A DNA stretch of 64,000 nt from an uncultured Lachnospiraceae bacterium (GCA_945868435.1 CAMBLG010000003.1:163643-227642); one strand, 5' to 3'. Counted from the stretch's first letter, positions 1 through 10,447 are shown. Numbers and translations: made by a program. Notes: generated by a model from the sequence alone, not told the origin.

Positions 1-333
1 AAGCATTATAAACAGTACTGTCAAAAATTGCATAATAAAGAAAAGTACTCTATATGAAAAATGGCATGCATTTAATACTTCCATTATCCACGCATACCCA
101 AACTCCATCGCCTGCCATTCTCTTTGCCAAATCCCCTCATAAATTTGTCGATACATATAGGAATCAGATCCTGTTCTTCCCCGAAATGCTGCTAGCAAAG
201 AGGGAAATAATAAAATCATCATCCACCCCAATTTACGATTTGTTTTATATTTCGAGGTAAACGCCATCCCTGCCATTTGTGTCATTATATATATATACAA
301 CAGATAAAGTATGACTGTTACAACATATTCCAT
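1..333 (-). CDS. EpsG-family (Wzy-like) polysaccharide polymerase, partial, runs off window edge
   Basis: Reverse translation from ATG at 333 gives MEYVVTVILYLLYIYIMTQMAGMAFTSKYKTNRKLGWMMILLFPSLLAAFRGRTGSDSYMYRQIYEG..., open to position 1. The RGxTGsDsxxYrqiY motif is EpsG-like; SD-like gaggaac upstream. Confidence 0.75.
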   Translation of the reverse strand, partial: MEYVVTVILYLLYIYIMTQMAGMAFTSKYKTNRKLGWMMILLFPSLLAAFRGRTGSDSYMYRQIYEGIWQREWQAMEFGYAWIMEVLNACHFSYRVLFFIMQFLTVLFIML

Positions 334-349
334 CTTTACCGTTCCTCTT

Positions 350-1468
350 CTAACTGTATTTACATGTTCTTTTCAATTTTTTAATTCTATTTTGCTTTAA
401 TATATATAGAAAAAAAGTAACTATATTTCTCGTAAATCCATTCCAATGTTCAAGGCAAACAATAATCAGAACATTTAGCTTTCGATAATCTCTCCATTCA
501 ATTTCCCTTATAGATATTTTCAAATCCTCATCACATGTTATTTTATCAATTTTCCGTTTTATTTCCCCAAATCCCAGGGGATTCATTAATTCATTTTTGT
601 AGCACTGTACCATGGCAGCTAAATAATCCGCTTTTATCTGTTTTTCAAATTCTGTGTGTTTTTTGTCTATACAAACCTTTTTCAAATTAAAATATACCAC
701 ACCGATTTGTTCATACATTTTAGCGTTATAACTATGTAAAATGGAAAAAGAAGTTTTGCGATAAAAATATTCGCAATCGTTTTCATCCAATAAAGCCATA
801 GCTTTACAATCTAATATGGCAGGGAAAATGATACTTAGATCCTCCTGATAAGATACATTTAGATTACAATACTTTAAGTTGTTAACTATCAAACTCCTTT
901 TAATTAACTTTCCACATCTAGAAATCGGAATTGCCCTTTCTTGAAATCCTCCTGCATTCAAGAAGATTGGGAACAGATCTTCCTTAATCTTCTTAGAATC
1001 ATAATAACCAGCTGAAAGTAAAAAATTCTCTTTAACCATCACATCCCTATCAACATGACAGAACTGACAAATTACCATATCAATATCATCATACTTCTCC
1101 CTTGTCTCCCACATTTTTTCTAACATATGAGAACCTATCCAATCGTCGCTATCAACAAAAACTATGTACTCGCAGTTTGCATTTTTTAAGCCGCACATCC
1201 AAGCCGACATCAAACCACCATTTTCTTTATGAATAACTTTGATCCTTTTATCCTGCCTTGCATACGCATCACATTTTTCCCCGCTACTATCGGTAGATCC
1301 ATCATCCACCAAAATAACTTCAAAAGCTTCTTCCGTTTGCATAAGCACACTTTCTATACACTTATCTATGTACTTTTCCACATTATAAACAGGAATTATT
1401 ACGCTTAGTTTCAATTCTTCCATATTCTTATCATTCGAATAACTGTTGCAATCTATTTCCATTAGCAT
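350..1468 (-). CDS. Glycosyltransferase family 2
   Basis: LSVIIPVYNVEKYIDKCIESVLMQT...ILVDDGSTDSS...VDSDDW motifs. Actual start may be Met16 (about 1423). Confidence 0.9.
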   Translation of the reverse strand: MLMEIDCNSYSNDKNMEELKLSVIIPVYNVEKYIDKCIESVLMQTEEAFEVILVDDGSTDSSGEKCDAYARQDKRIKVIHKENGGLMSAWMCGLKNANCEYIVFVDSDDWIGSHMLEKMWETREKYDDIDMVICQFCHVDRDVMVKENFLLSAGYYDSKKIKEDLFPIFLNAGGFQERAIPISRCGKLIKRSLIVNNLKYCNLNVSYQEDLSIIFPAILDCKAMALLDENDCEYFYRKTSFSILHSYNAKMYEQIGVVYFNLKKVCIDKKHTEFEKQIKADYLAAMVQCYKNELMNPLGFGEIKRKIDKITCDEDLKISIREIEWRDYRKLNVLIIVCLEHWNGFTRNIVTFFLYILKQNRIKKLKRTCKYS

Positions 1469-2504
1469 TTATATCAAATATGCCTCCCAACATCCGTTCA
1501 TTATATGCACACCGATCCAATCGCTCTGCACAAGCAAGATTGATATTTTCAATCCATTCATCATTTGTAGCCTGTAACGACACATATCTCAGTGTATTCG
1601 TCACATTCGCTTCTTGGGGTATTCTATCACTAACAATACACGGAAGTCCCGATGCCTGGGCTTCAATTACGGATACTCCAAGCCCCTCATATAAAGATGG
1701 GAATACAAATACATCCATAGCCATCAAAAGAATGTTTACATCGGTTCGTTGTGTCAGAATCGTAACATTAGTTGCAATATTTAGTTTCTCAATCATCCTT
1801 TGATATTTATCAGGAATATTTTCATCTCCTGCAATACATAAAAGATGCGAATTTTCATTTTGCATCAATAATTTCTGAAATATTGCAAACAGCCTTTTAT
1901 GATTCTTTGGTTCATTAAAGAATCCGACATGTCCTACTATAAATTTGTTTTCTAACCCAAGCTTCTTACGAACTGTATTTCGAACATACAGGCAGTACTT
2001 ATATTTTTCTACATCAATTCCGTTTGGTAGTATTACATATTTCTTTTTCCCAAAAAGCCATTGTCCAGCAGCTTGCGAACATGCAACCCTCTCTGTACAA
2101 CATAATTCAAATAACGGGCGCAGTACTTTGTGTACCACAATATGCTGGCACATTGAACTATGCACATGCGCAATTCTTTTCCTACACCCTCCAAGCATTG
2201 CTGCAAAAAGATCAACTGCCATGGTACAACTGTTTCCATGTACATAAACAATCTCATAATGCTTTTCCTTAATAAGCTTGATCAAGCTAATACAATACGC
2301 CCACGGAGAAGAATTCCTTTTAACTTCATATATTGCGCTCCCCCTCTTCTCCATTATTTCCCTATATATTGGCTCAATATAATCATTTACTACAAAATCT
2401 AAATGAAATTGGTTACAATCTATCTGCTCATAATAGTTCATGATTACAGTTGAAATACCACCTAAGACATATGGAACCGTATTTACCACTAAAATCCTTT
2501 TCAT
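1431..2504 (-). CDS. Glycosyltransferase family 4 (GT-B)
   Basis: GGISTVIMNYY N-terminus; FVFPSLYEGLGVSVIEAQASGLPCIVSD motif. Confidence 0.9.
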   Translation of the reverse strand: MKRILVVNTVPYVLGGISTVIMNYYEQIDCNQFHLDFVVNDYIEPIYREIMEKRGSAIYEVKRNSSPWAYCISLIKLIKEKHYEIVYVHGNSCTMAVDLFAAMLGGCRKRIAHVHSSMCQHIVVHKVLRPLFELCCTERVACSQAAGQWLFGKKKYVILPNGIDVEKYKYCLYVRNTVRKKLGLENKFIVGHVGFFNEPKNHKRLFAIFQKLLMQNENSHLLCIAGDENIPDKYQRMIEKLNIATNVTILTQRTDVNILLMAMDVFVFPSLYEGLGVSVIEAQASGLPCIVSDRIPQEANVTNTLRYVSLQATNDEWIENINLACAERLDRCAYNERMLGGIFDINANGNRLQQLFE

Positions 2505-2530
2505 CGCTCACCCTAAAATGTGTTTGCTTA

Positions 2531-3379
2531 TCACTGTTTTAAAGGGCCTATCGGTTCAAACTCTGTTTCTAATTTCTTGTGCTCTAAAATTTTAGCATCA
2601 ACCAAAAAACGATACCAATAGGCATGAAGGAAAGCATAAATCTTGCCCTCCTTTCCATCTAGGAACCCCAATCTAAAATAATACCTATAAACATAAAACA
2701 ACCATGCTCTAAATCCCATCGGAAGTTTATAGTACACATTCATTTTGATTCTGGTTTTGAAGCTTGCAGTTTCTTTGGACACTTTTTTTTGTTCGAAATA
2801 ATCCATTGCCTCACGTGTACTATACCAATTAAATTTATTAATAAAAAAATCAAGATTCTTGAAAGACTGATGTTCGCTATCTTTAGTGGCTTTAATGCTT
2901 ATACCCTCATACAAAATAATATGTTCATCCATATTACGATCTTCTATGGTTCCTTTTCCAGTCTTATATACACTAAGTTTACGCCAAGGATAGGCTCCAC
3001 CATGCTTTAGAACTTTTCCCATAAACACATTATAGAATCGTAATACAATGCCATTAATATTTGTATTTTCGTTATTATTACATAATTCTTCTAATTCCGC
3101 AGCTGATTCATCCGTCAACCTTTCATCAGCATCAATTTTTAAAGTCCAAATTGTATCAACATTCGATATTTCAACCGCATATTGATATTGTTTTGCATGA
3201 GTGCTAAACTCATGCTGATAAACTTCTGCCCCAAGAGACTTCGCAATATCAATTGTCTTATCGTCACTATAACTATCAACCACAACAATCCTCTTAACGA
3301 CTCCTGTAATTGATTTAATACACTCCGCTATATACTTTTCTTCATTTCGAGTTAAAATAATTGCTGTAATATCAGCCAT
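2531..3379 (-). CDS. Glycosyltransferase family 2 (KdtX/WaaE-like)
   Basis: ITAIILTRNEEKYIAECIKSI...IVVVDSYSDDKTIDIAKSLGAEVYQHEF...KIDADERLT. Confidence 0.88.
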   Translation of the reverse strand: MADITAIILTRNEEKYIAECIKSITGVVKRIVVVDSYSDDKTIDIAKSLGAEVYQHEFSTHAKQYQYAVEISNVDTIWTLKIDADERLTDESAAELEELCNNNENTNINGIVLRFYNVFMGKVLKHGGAYPWRKLSVYKTGKGTIEDRNMDEHIILYEGISIKATKDSEHQSFKNLDFFINKFNWYSTREAMDYFEQKKVSKETASFKTRIKMNVYYKLPMGFRAWLFYVYRYYFRLGFLDGKEGKIYAFLHAYWYRFLVDAKILEHKKLETEFEPIGPLKQ

Positions 3380-3404
3380 TTTCTTATTTCCTTATTTCAA
3401 ATTG

Positions 3405-4016
3405 CTAAATGTACCCACCTTGTGTTCCTTCATCATACATACGACAGAATTCATCATACTCTTTTGAATCTTTTGACATCGGTGATTTGATTATTGTATT
3501 CACATATGACCAGTAGTCCGTTACAAATATATCATAGCTTTGGTCCCACACATTCAATGCATATGAATATACATTTGATGTAGGAAACTGTGATTCAACC
3601 TCTTGATAACACAGTTTCATACTATGCCCTGTATCAACCGAATCATCCACAATTAAAATATTATCATAGCTACAGTACTTTCGTTTCTTTATAGATTCAT
3701 GAAAATGTACATTTCTTTCCGAACTTTGTTTATGAACTTTCGACTTCAATTCCATTGAAATGAGAAAGTTTCTCACAAAAGACGGTAAATGTTTAACAAT
3801 TGGGCCTGCCATTTGTTTTAGCCAATTTCCATTTCTTTGTGCATCAATCCCTAATATTTGCGTTTCAAATACTTCATTCATATAAACGGCTATCGGAAAT
3901 CCAGCCTTAGCCACATAGATGACAAGATCTATTTTTCTATCACTGTCTATCCGTTTAGCAGCTTCAATGCACACCCTTTTTAAATTTTCTAATGACAATT
4001 CTGTACAGTTCATCAA
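3405..4016 (-). CDS. Phosphoribosyltransferase-family protein
   Basis: PRPP-binding-like motif ILIVDDSVDTGHSM. Confidence 0.7.
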   Translation of the reverse strand: MMNCTELSLENLKRVCIEAAKRIDSDRKIDLVIYVAKAGFPIAVYMNEVFETQILGIDAQRNGNWLKQMAGPIVKHLPSFVRNFLISMELKSKVHKQSSERNVHFHESIKKRKYCSYDNILIVDDSVDTGHSMKLCYQEVESQFPTSNVYSYALNVWDQSYDIFVTDYWSYVNTIIKSPMSKDSKEYDEFCRMYDEGTQGGYI

Positions 4017-4689
4017 ATTTTCCTTTTCGCATTAGCTTAACAGCCTTGACAAATTTAGTGACTACATGTGCCGATCGAATGCAACTCTTTTTATGAAATT
4101 TAGCGGTTTCTATGACTCCTTTAAAATGTTCAGGTGAGTCTACCTGTGCATCAACTACCATATAATTTCTGCCGATTTCCATCCATGTATGGGCATCAGA
4201 ACCAATGACATGGGGAATCCCATATCTATCACCTATTTCTAGTTGTTTATTTCCATAATGCAAAGAACTATTTCTGCCATTATACACTTCTATGCAATCT
4301 ATTAACTCCCTATTCTCTGCAATAACGCATTCCTTCAGTACCGTTTTAGCTCGTTTCTCGTCATACGGATGCGGCACAAGCACAATGCCATTTTGACTTT
4401 TTATATCACTAATTGTCTCCACCGCTGATTTGCCAGGTACAATATTTTGTGAAAGAAACAGTCCGATAATTTCTCCATCTTGCGTATTTATTTCTTCCCC
4501 AACAATCACATGCACTTTATCCCCATGCAACTTACAATATTTTTGAAACTGCAGACCACCCTCTATATTGTTGTGTTCTGTGATTGCAATATATTCCATA
4601 TGTAAAAGTCTGCATTTAAGATATAGCGGTAAGAAACACAAAAAACTATCTTTTGAATACTTTGTATGCACATGTAATTCTAATTTCAT
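3964..4689 (-). CDS. PHP-domain metal-dependent phosphoesterase
   Basis: MKLELHVHTKYSKDSF...IAITEHNN...GSDAH metal-binding motifs. Confidence 0.88.
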   Translation of the reverse strand: MKLELHVHTKYSKDSFLCFLPLYLKCRLLHMEYIAITEHNNIEGGLQFQKYCKLHGDKVHVIVGEEINTQDGEIIGLFLSQNIVPGKSAVETISDIKSQNGIVLVPHPYDEKRAKTVLKECVIAENRELIDCIEVYNGRNSSLHYGNKQLEIGDRYGIPHVIGSDAHTWMEIGRNYMVVDAQVDSPEHFKGVIETAKFHKKSCIRSAHVVTKFVKAVKLMRKGKFDELYRIVIRKFKKGVH

Positions 4690-4730
4690 ATGCCATCCTA
4701 CTTCATACTTAATTGTCTACTGCCATGTCT

Positions 4731-6221
4731 TCACATTGACCCTTTCCGTCCAAACACCACCGGAAACGTCTTTGCCAATATTTTCAAATCCAATCCCAAA
4801 TCCCAATTGGTAATGTAATATCGGTCTAACTCCACCACCTGCTCAAACTCTGTGATGTTGCTTCGACCGCTGACCTGCCACATACCGGTGATACCGGGCT
4901 TGATGGAAAGGCGGGCTCTGTGGTGCAGATCGTACTTGATCCACTCATCTTCCGTTGGCGGACGCGTGCCCACAAGACTCATTTCGCCTTTTAACACATT
5001 CCAGAACTGTGGGAATTCATCGATGGACCAGTCGCGGAGCCAGTTGCCAATGCCTTTTTTCACGGTGCCGTCCGGTCGCTTCTTACAGCCGATAATGCGC
5101 GGATCGTAGTCCAGCTTGAACATCATGCCGTCGCTGACGCGGTTTTCCTTCATAAGTTCTGCCTTGCGCTCCTCCGCATCCGGATACATACTGCGGAACT
5201 TGTAGAGCTTGAATTTTTTACCATTCTTCCCAATACGGGTCTGGGCAAAAAAGATTGGCCCGGGTGACTGAATGCAGATAGCCGGTGCAACGAAAAGGAA
5301 TAGTATTCCGGTAAGCACACAGCCCACAAAGCCACCAACGATGTCCATTGCACGTTTGATGAACAGCTCAGTCCCAGAGATTGTATTGATACTGGTAGTA
5401 AGAACCGTGTATTTTCCCATGCTCTCAATGAACTGCTTCTGGCTATTCAATGCGAAGCGTTCCGCCAATTTGATATGTATGGTCACGCCCATTTCCATAA
5501 GCTGATTCACCAGAACATCCAAAAATGGGCTTTTGACCTGAAGATCAATAAACACCTCGTCCACCCACTCGCGGCAGATGTATTCCGTCATGGTGGACTT
5601 TCCCGCCACAACAGGGATTCCCTGAATACGGTCACCAATATGTACCTGTTGCTGTGCATCCGAATTATCCTGCACCCCCTCAGGCAAATCCAGTATTACG
5701 ATTCCCGACACCTGAAACATTTCATAGCAGTGGTGCCGAATGTCATGCTCCACCCTTACTAACTGATCCATATCCGTGATGATCAGAAGTGACTTCTGCC
5801 GGCCAAGCTTAATGCGCCGCAAAACATGCCTTTTCCACAGAAGGCGCACGCCAAAGGTGATAAACATATATAAAAAAGCCATCAGGAAGAAGGTAATTCG
5901 CGAGAAACCTCCCGCATCCTTCACGGAGAACAAATACAGCACGGCCACCAGTGCCAGCAGGCTGACATGCTTGATGGTGGCTGCAAACTCCAGCAGATAG
6001 CCTCGTTTCAAGACATTCTTCAAGGTATTCAATGCCAAAAGCAGCACGATATCCACGAAGAACAGCACGATTGCCAGATTGGCATATATTAAATTGGAGA
6101 ACATTCCTGCGCTCTTATGCCGGATGACATAAGCTAGGAAAAATGATACCTGCAGACAGATTTCATCCAGAATCATAAAGTCCAGATGCTTCGTCCAGCT
6201 GTTTCTCCCCTTGTGATACAC
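4731..6221 (-). CDS. Exopolysaccharide polyprenyl glycosylphosphotransferase (WbaP/CpsE-like initiating sugar transferase)
   Basis: N-terminal transmembrane region, then KRAMDIVGGFVG...QTRIGKNGKKFKLYKFRSM...GNWLRDWSIDEFPQFWNVLKGEMSLVGTRPP...KPGITGMWQVSGRS. Confidence 0.95.
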   Translation of the reverse strand: MYHKGRNSWTKHLDFMILDEICLQVSFFLAYVIRHKSAGMFSNLIYANLAIVLFFVDIVLLLALNTLKNVLKRGYLLEFAATIKHVSLLALVAVLYLFSVKDAGGFSRITFFLMAFLYMFITFGVRLLWKRHVLRRIKLGRQKSLLIITDMDQLVRVEHDIRHHCYEMFQVSGIVILDLPEGVQDNSDAQQQVHIGDRIQGIPVVAGKSTMTEYICREWVDEVFIDLQVKSPFLDVLVNQLMEMGVTIHIKLAERFALNSQKQFIESMGKYTVLTTSINTISGTELFIKRAMDIVGGFVGCVLTGILFLFVAPAICIQSPGPIFFAQTRIGKNGKKFKLYKFRSMYPDAEERKAELMKENRVSDGMMFKLDYDPRIIGCKKRPDGTVKKGIGNWLRDWSIDEFPQFWNVLKGEMSLVGTRPPTEDEWIKYDLHHRARLSIKPGITGMWQVSGRSNITEFEQVVELDRYYITNWDLGLDLKILAKTFPVVFGRKGSM

Positions 6222-6384
6222 AGTTTACTCCTTACTATGTTTCTCTTACCCTGTAATTTATCCACACTTAACGTGAGAATGACCTGCATTCTGCACGTTA
6301 CGTTTCTTTCCATTATCTACAGTATTATACCAAAATTCGACATATATGTCCATGTGGACAACGTTAGTTTATCCCCTTTTATTG

Positions 6385-6417
6385 CAGTTCAGCCATGCGC
6401 ATTGCATGGCTGAACTG
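6385..6417. terminator. Perfect 14-bp hairpin between the LRR gene and the sugar transferase
   Basis: cagttcagccatgc-gcatt-gcatggctgaactg; not followed by a clear U-tract on the minus strand. Confidence 0.45.
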
Positions 6418-6436
6418 TCAATCGTTATGCAACACA

Positions 6437-7063
6437 TCAGGCTCTCTTAATGGTTCCCTCGAACCCAGCCGCCTTTAATGCCTTCTTCAAGGCCTTATAG
6501 TCCTTGGATGACATGTTCTTAGTAACAGTGATTGTCATCTTCTTTGTGTCCACATCCTTGAATGCATTCTTGGACACGGTCACTTTCTTTGTACTGTTGA
6601 TCTTGATGGTCTTCAGCGTGGAGCTTACACCAGTAAATGCTTCACTTCCAATTGTGGTGATTGTAGACGGCAATGTAATAGTCTTTACCTTAGTACAATT
6701 ATCAAATGCACCGGCAGCAACCTTAGTTACCTTGTAGTCCACTCCGTCAACCGTAACAGTCTTACTTATGGTTACGCTCTTCTTTGAGGTCTTCTTTACC
6801 TCTGTGACAGTAGCAGTGCCATCGGCTCTTGTGTTGACGGTAGGAGTAATTCCAGTTGAAGTTTTTTCAGCCTTAACTCCGCTTTGCTTCTCCGGCTCTA
6901 CGGACACCGTAGCGCTTCCCACTGCTGCAAAAGCAGTGCTGACAGAACCAAGCATCATGGTCGCAGCCATAACTCCTACAAGCACCTTCTTAATCATCTT
7001 GTTCATCGGCTTATCCTCCTTTCCCTTTTTATCGTGTATATTGAGACCCACACCCGCACTCAA
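6437..7063 (-). CDS. Secreted BspA-type leucine-rich repeat protein
   Basis: Signal peptide (MNKMIKKVLVGVMAATMMLGSVSTAFA) and FDNCTKVKTITLPSTITTIGSEAF LRR_5-type repeats; probable start at an internal Met. Confidence 0.8.
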   Translation of the reverse strand: MSAGVGLNIHDKKGKEDKPMNKMIKKVLVGVMAATMMLGSVSTAFAAVGSATVSVEPEKQSGVKAEKTSTGITPTVNTRADGTATVTEVKKTSKKSVTISKTVTVDGVDYKVTKVAAGAFDNCTKVKTITLPSTITTIGSEAFTGVSSTLKTIKINSTKKVTVSKNAFKDVDTKKMTITVTKNMSSKDYKALKKALKAAGFEGTIKRA

Positions 7064-7146
7064 TTCAAGATTGACCGCCCTTATACTGATCCTACTCGAG
7101 AGAAACAGTACAGGTTGATGTGGAGAATCTCCATGTAATTGCAGGC

Positions 7147-7881
7147 CTATCTGCCGTCTGCGTAATAGCCGTAATTGCTGCCATAATAGCCTTTCCCATA
7201 TTGCTTATAGTAATAGCCGCCACCGGATCCCTGCACACGGCTCAGCGCTATTCCCAGCAACGGACAACCAGCTCTCTCCAACTGGCGCATGGAATTATGC
7301 ACCATTTTCTTTGGTGTCTCTCCGCCTCTCACTACGAGAATAGCGCCATCACAAAGTGAGCCGATCCGCTCTCCGTCCGATACGAGATTCATGGGCGGGG
7401 CGTCAATGATTACATAGCGATAGTTCTCTGCCAGTGCATTCAACGTATCCTCCAGTTTATCTCCTTCCAGCAGCATAGACGGATTAACCAGATTATCATT
7501 GTTCGGAAGAATATCACCCTTTCCTATACCGGTGCGAAGCACACATTCCTCCAGAAAAATGTCGTTTGCCAGATAAAATGATGTCCCCAGTATTCGGCCT
7601 CCGTCTTCCTGACAAATCCGGTATTTATCAATCATAACGCTTTTGCGCAGGTCCAGATCGACCAACACGGACTTCACATCTGCCTCTGCCATCTGTCGCC
7701 ACAACTGCATGGACACAAAACTCTTGCCCTCGTCCGGCATCGTAGATATGATCATAATCTTGCGTATATTACTTCCCTGAAAACTGATATTGACACGAAG
7801 CCGATTGATTGCCTCTTCAATGGCATACGGCAGAACCGGCATATTTTCAATTCTCGCGCGATTCTTTGGTAAAAAATCCAT
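7147..7881 (-). CDS. CpsD/CapB-family protein tyrosine kinase
   Basis: IMIISTMPDEGKSFVSMQL Walker A; ILVDLDLRKS Walker A'; YVIIDAPP Walker B; Tyr-rich C-terminus (GGGYYYKQYGKGYYGSNYGYYADGR). Confidence 0.93.
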   Translation of the reverse strand: MDFLPKNRARIENMPVLPYAIEEAINRLRVNISFQGSNIRKIMIISTMPDEGKSFVSMQLWRQMAEADVKSVLVDLDLRKSVMIDKYRICQEDGGRILGTSFYLANDIFLEECVLRTGIGKGDILPNNDNLVNPSMLLEGDKLEDTLNALAENYRYVIIDAPPMNLVSDGERIGSLCDGAILVVRGGETPKKMVHNSMRQLERAGCPLLGIALSRVQGSGGGYYYKQYGKGYYGSNYGYYADGR

Positions 7882-7883
7882 GA

Positions 7884-8678
7884 TTACTGCCTCCCCTTCC
7901 TGTCATTCTTCTCATTTTTGTTTTCCCTGCCCTTTTTGCGTTTCTTTTTTTCGCGTTCTGCCCCATCACTGATTTCCTTTATGTTCCCTTCCGGGATCAC
8001 GGTAAGCGGCATAACACCGAACGCTTTTTCCACCTCGTCTGCCGACTTAACGGTATCGTCCTTCAGCATTCGGATGATATACACGGCTGTCAGCAATACA
8101 AGGAACAACACTGCCCCTATGATGGCATTTTTTGCCAGACTTGGAGAGCTCTTTTTCTGTGGTAAAACTGCATATTCCGCAATATTTGGCGTAGAGGTCT
8201 CCATCACCTTAGGTATATAAGTAACCGCCACATTTGCCAGTTCGTTTGCAATGACCTGTGCTTCCTTTGGATCCGGATCCTCCACGGCTACCGCCAGAAG
8301 GCGGGTATCTCCCACCTTGGCCACGGTAACCATTTCCAACAACTCTTCGTATTCATATTCCAGCTTGAGATTATCAATTACCTCATTGAACACCGGACGC
8401 AGCTTGATCAGTTCTTCATAATCCTGCGAAAGAGAGGTTCCGAGATTCAAATCCGAGAGGTTCAGCACACTCTCACTGGAAGCGGATACCATATAGATTT
8501 TTGCAGTTGCAGTATACTTAGGTGTAATAAGGAAATAGGTTATACTTCCTGCCAGCACACCACCAAGAACAAACGCCAGGATGAGCCATCCCAGCTTTGC
8601 ACGCAAATAATAGAATATCTCCAGCAGATCAATTTCAATTTCCTGTTCTTCTCTCATTCTTCCGACTCCTCTTCCCAT
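7884..8678 (-). CDS. Wzz/CpsC-type chain-length determinant, kinase activator
   Basis: Two TM segments, IEIDLLEIFYYLRAKLGWLILAFVLGG N-terminus, ALPQKKSSPSLAKNAIIGAVLF C-terminal region. Confidence 0.9.
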   Translation of the reverse strand: MGRGVGRMREEQEIEIDLLEIFYYLRAKLGWLILAFVLGGVLAGSITYFLITPKYTATAKIYMVSASSESVLNLSDLNLGTSLSQDYEELIKLRPVFNEVIDNLKLEYEYEELLEMVTVAKVGDTRLLAVAVEDPDPKEAQVIANELANVAVTYIPKVMETSTPNIAEYAVLPQKKSSPSLAKNAIIGAVLFLVLLTAVYIIRMLKDDTVKSADEVEKAFGVMPLTVIPEGNIKEISDGAEREKKKRKKGRENKNEKNDRKGRQ

Positions 8679-9715
8679 ACCCCTTCATATACTAATGGAA
8701 ATAGTGCATTCATGGTCGAATCCAATGACCCTTCATCCATATAGAATTCCCAGTGATCTAACCCATCCCCAAGCCTCTGCCCGATTCGTGCCTCTCCATC
8801 AATCGTATACACACCCTTTGAGGTATATGCTTCCATCTGCCTGATCAGCCGTGTCAATTCGTTTATGTTTATGTCTTCCGTGGCATAGGGATGCAGGCTG
8901 TCATACAGTTCAATGATAAAGTTACTGTTCTCCGCCTGCCGCTCCTTTGCCTGTTGTAAAAAAGCATCCAGAAAAAGGCGCTGCCTGTCCATGCGCTTCG
9001 AGTTGCGATCATCGCTCATTTCGTATCTTGCATGTAACAGCTTCTCCGCCTGCTCATCCGTCAAAGTGAGGGTTACCCCCTCCTTCATTGCCGTGTCAAC
9101 CTCGGTCAGATCCGCCGGAAACGTGATGGTTACACCTCCCACTGCCTGATTCAGCTTTTCCATAGCCTCCATGGAAAGGGCATAGTATCCGTCAATCGAA
9201 ATCCCCCCCAGCATCTCACTGACTGCGGTAACCGTATTCTCACAGCTTTCCTTTTTGTTTCCGCCGTACCAATGAGCAGTGCATAGCTGAAGGTCTGCGC
9301 TGGCATTTGTCGTTCCATCAGTCTGCATCAGTGGAACCCGCGTAATTGTGTCCCGGTTCAGCTGCAAAAATCCATAGAACTGTTCCTCCTCATCCACAAC
9401 TAGCAACAGAAGAACATCCGCCATGGCCCCTCGATATTCTTCGCCAACTCCCTCTTCATTTCCACTTATATCTGTTCCTATGAACAAATATGTTTTCACG
9501 GGATGACTCAATAGATATTTGCGCTGTTCCAAAATTACTGTTCCATAATTGTTGATTTGCGCTTCGCCAACTGTTTGCGAAGATGTATCTTCCTGCTGCA
9601 CATCCGCCCGCACATCCCGTTTTTCCCAATAGCGAAGCAAAAAATATACAAATATAATTACCACCATCGCAAGTGCAATCTCGCATATGGCCTGTGCTTT
9701 TTTGTTTGAATTCAT
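8654..9715 (-). CDS. LytR-CpsA-Psr (LCP) family protein
   Basis: YLFIGTDI...ADVLLLLVVDEEE...GFLQLNRDT...DRQRLFLDAF. Confidence 0.85.
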   Translation of the reverse strand: MNSNKKAQAICEIALAMVVIIFVYFLLRYWEKRDVRADVQQEDTSSQTVGEAQINNYGTVILEQRKYLLSHPVKTYLFIGTDISGNEEGVGEEYRGAMADVLLLLVVDEEEQFYGFLQLNRDTITRVPLMQTDGTTNASADLQLCTAHWYGGNKKESCENTVTAVSEMLGGISIDGYYALSMEAMEKLNQAVGGVTITFPADLTEVDTAMKEGVTLTLTDEQAEKLLHARYEMSDDRNSKRMDRQRLFLDAFLQQAKERQAENSNFIIELYDSLHPYATEDININELTRLIRQMEAYTSKGVYTIDGEARIGQRLGDGLDHWEFYMDEGSLDSTMNALFPLVYEGVWEEESEE

Positions 9716-9723
9716 ACGTCCTC

Positions 9724-10428
9724 TTAAGTTCCTAATAGTTTGCTCCCGAGTTTTTCCGTCGCTTCGAGATATTCTTCTCCTGCACGTTTTGCAATCTCAC
9801 TACATGCCTCTCTTAGATTTGGCTTGCGACTGTTGAGATTATGTGCGTCGCTTCCTAGAAGTACACAGCGTTGTGTTTTCAGGATATCAAGGCTTCTTTT
9901 TCTCTCACGCCAGTCTAGAAACGGACCTGCATTCATCTGACAATACACCGGAAGTTCCATGACGGCATTCCAGATGACCTTATCCTTCTGAAACCGGTAA
10001 TACCGTTCCACATGTGCCAGTACGACCGTAAGTTCCTGCTTTCGGAGCAGTTCTGCGATATCCTCATAGACAAAGGATTCCCACTGGCAAAACGGAAGTT
10101 CCAAAAGAAGTACACGGCTATCTTGTATACACAACTGCGGTATCATGGCAGCTTCACCTATATGCCGGAAATAAGCTACTTCCGCGCCGGAATGAATCGG
10201 CATAAATGCCAGCCCCTCGTATGCAGCTGCCCTCATCAGGCGCTCCATACTATGACTTCTTCGTTTCAGAAAGCTTTTCACAGAGTCCTGCTCTGCATAG
10301 AAATGCGGAGTTGCCACCACTGCCTGAACATTCTGTTCCTGTTCCATCCGAAGCATCGCAAGGGACATATCCGTATCCCGGCTGCCGTCATCAATTCCCG
10401 GAAGAACATGACTATGAAAATCGATCAT
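9724..10428 (-). CDS. CpsB/CapC/YwqE-type tyrosine-protein phosphatase (PHP family)
   Basis: MIDFHSHVLPGIDDGSRD...ATPHFY...LAHVERY...LLGSDAHNL. Confidence 0.93.
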   Translation of the reverse strand: MIDFHSHVLPGIDDGSRDTDMSLAMLRMEQEQNVQAVVATPHFYAEQDSVKSFLKRRSHSMERLMRAAAYEGLAFMPIHSGAEVAYFRHIGEAAMIPQLCIQDSRVLLLELPFCQWESFVYEDIAELLRKQELTVVLAHVERYYRFQKDKVIWNAVMELPVYCQMNAGPFLDWRERKRSLDILKTQRCVLLGSDAHNLNSRKPNLREACSEIAKRAGEEYLEATEKLGSKLLGT

Positions 10429-10447
10429 ATGTAAGCTTTCCTTTTAA

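Noticed and set aside
54-260. 68-aa plus-strand ORF in the ORF track
   Set aside because: Antisense to the EpsG-like partial CDS (1-333 minus), which has a convincing motif and SD.
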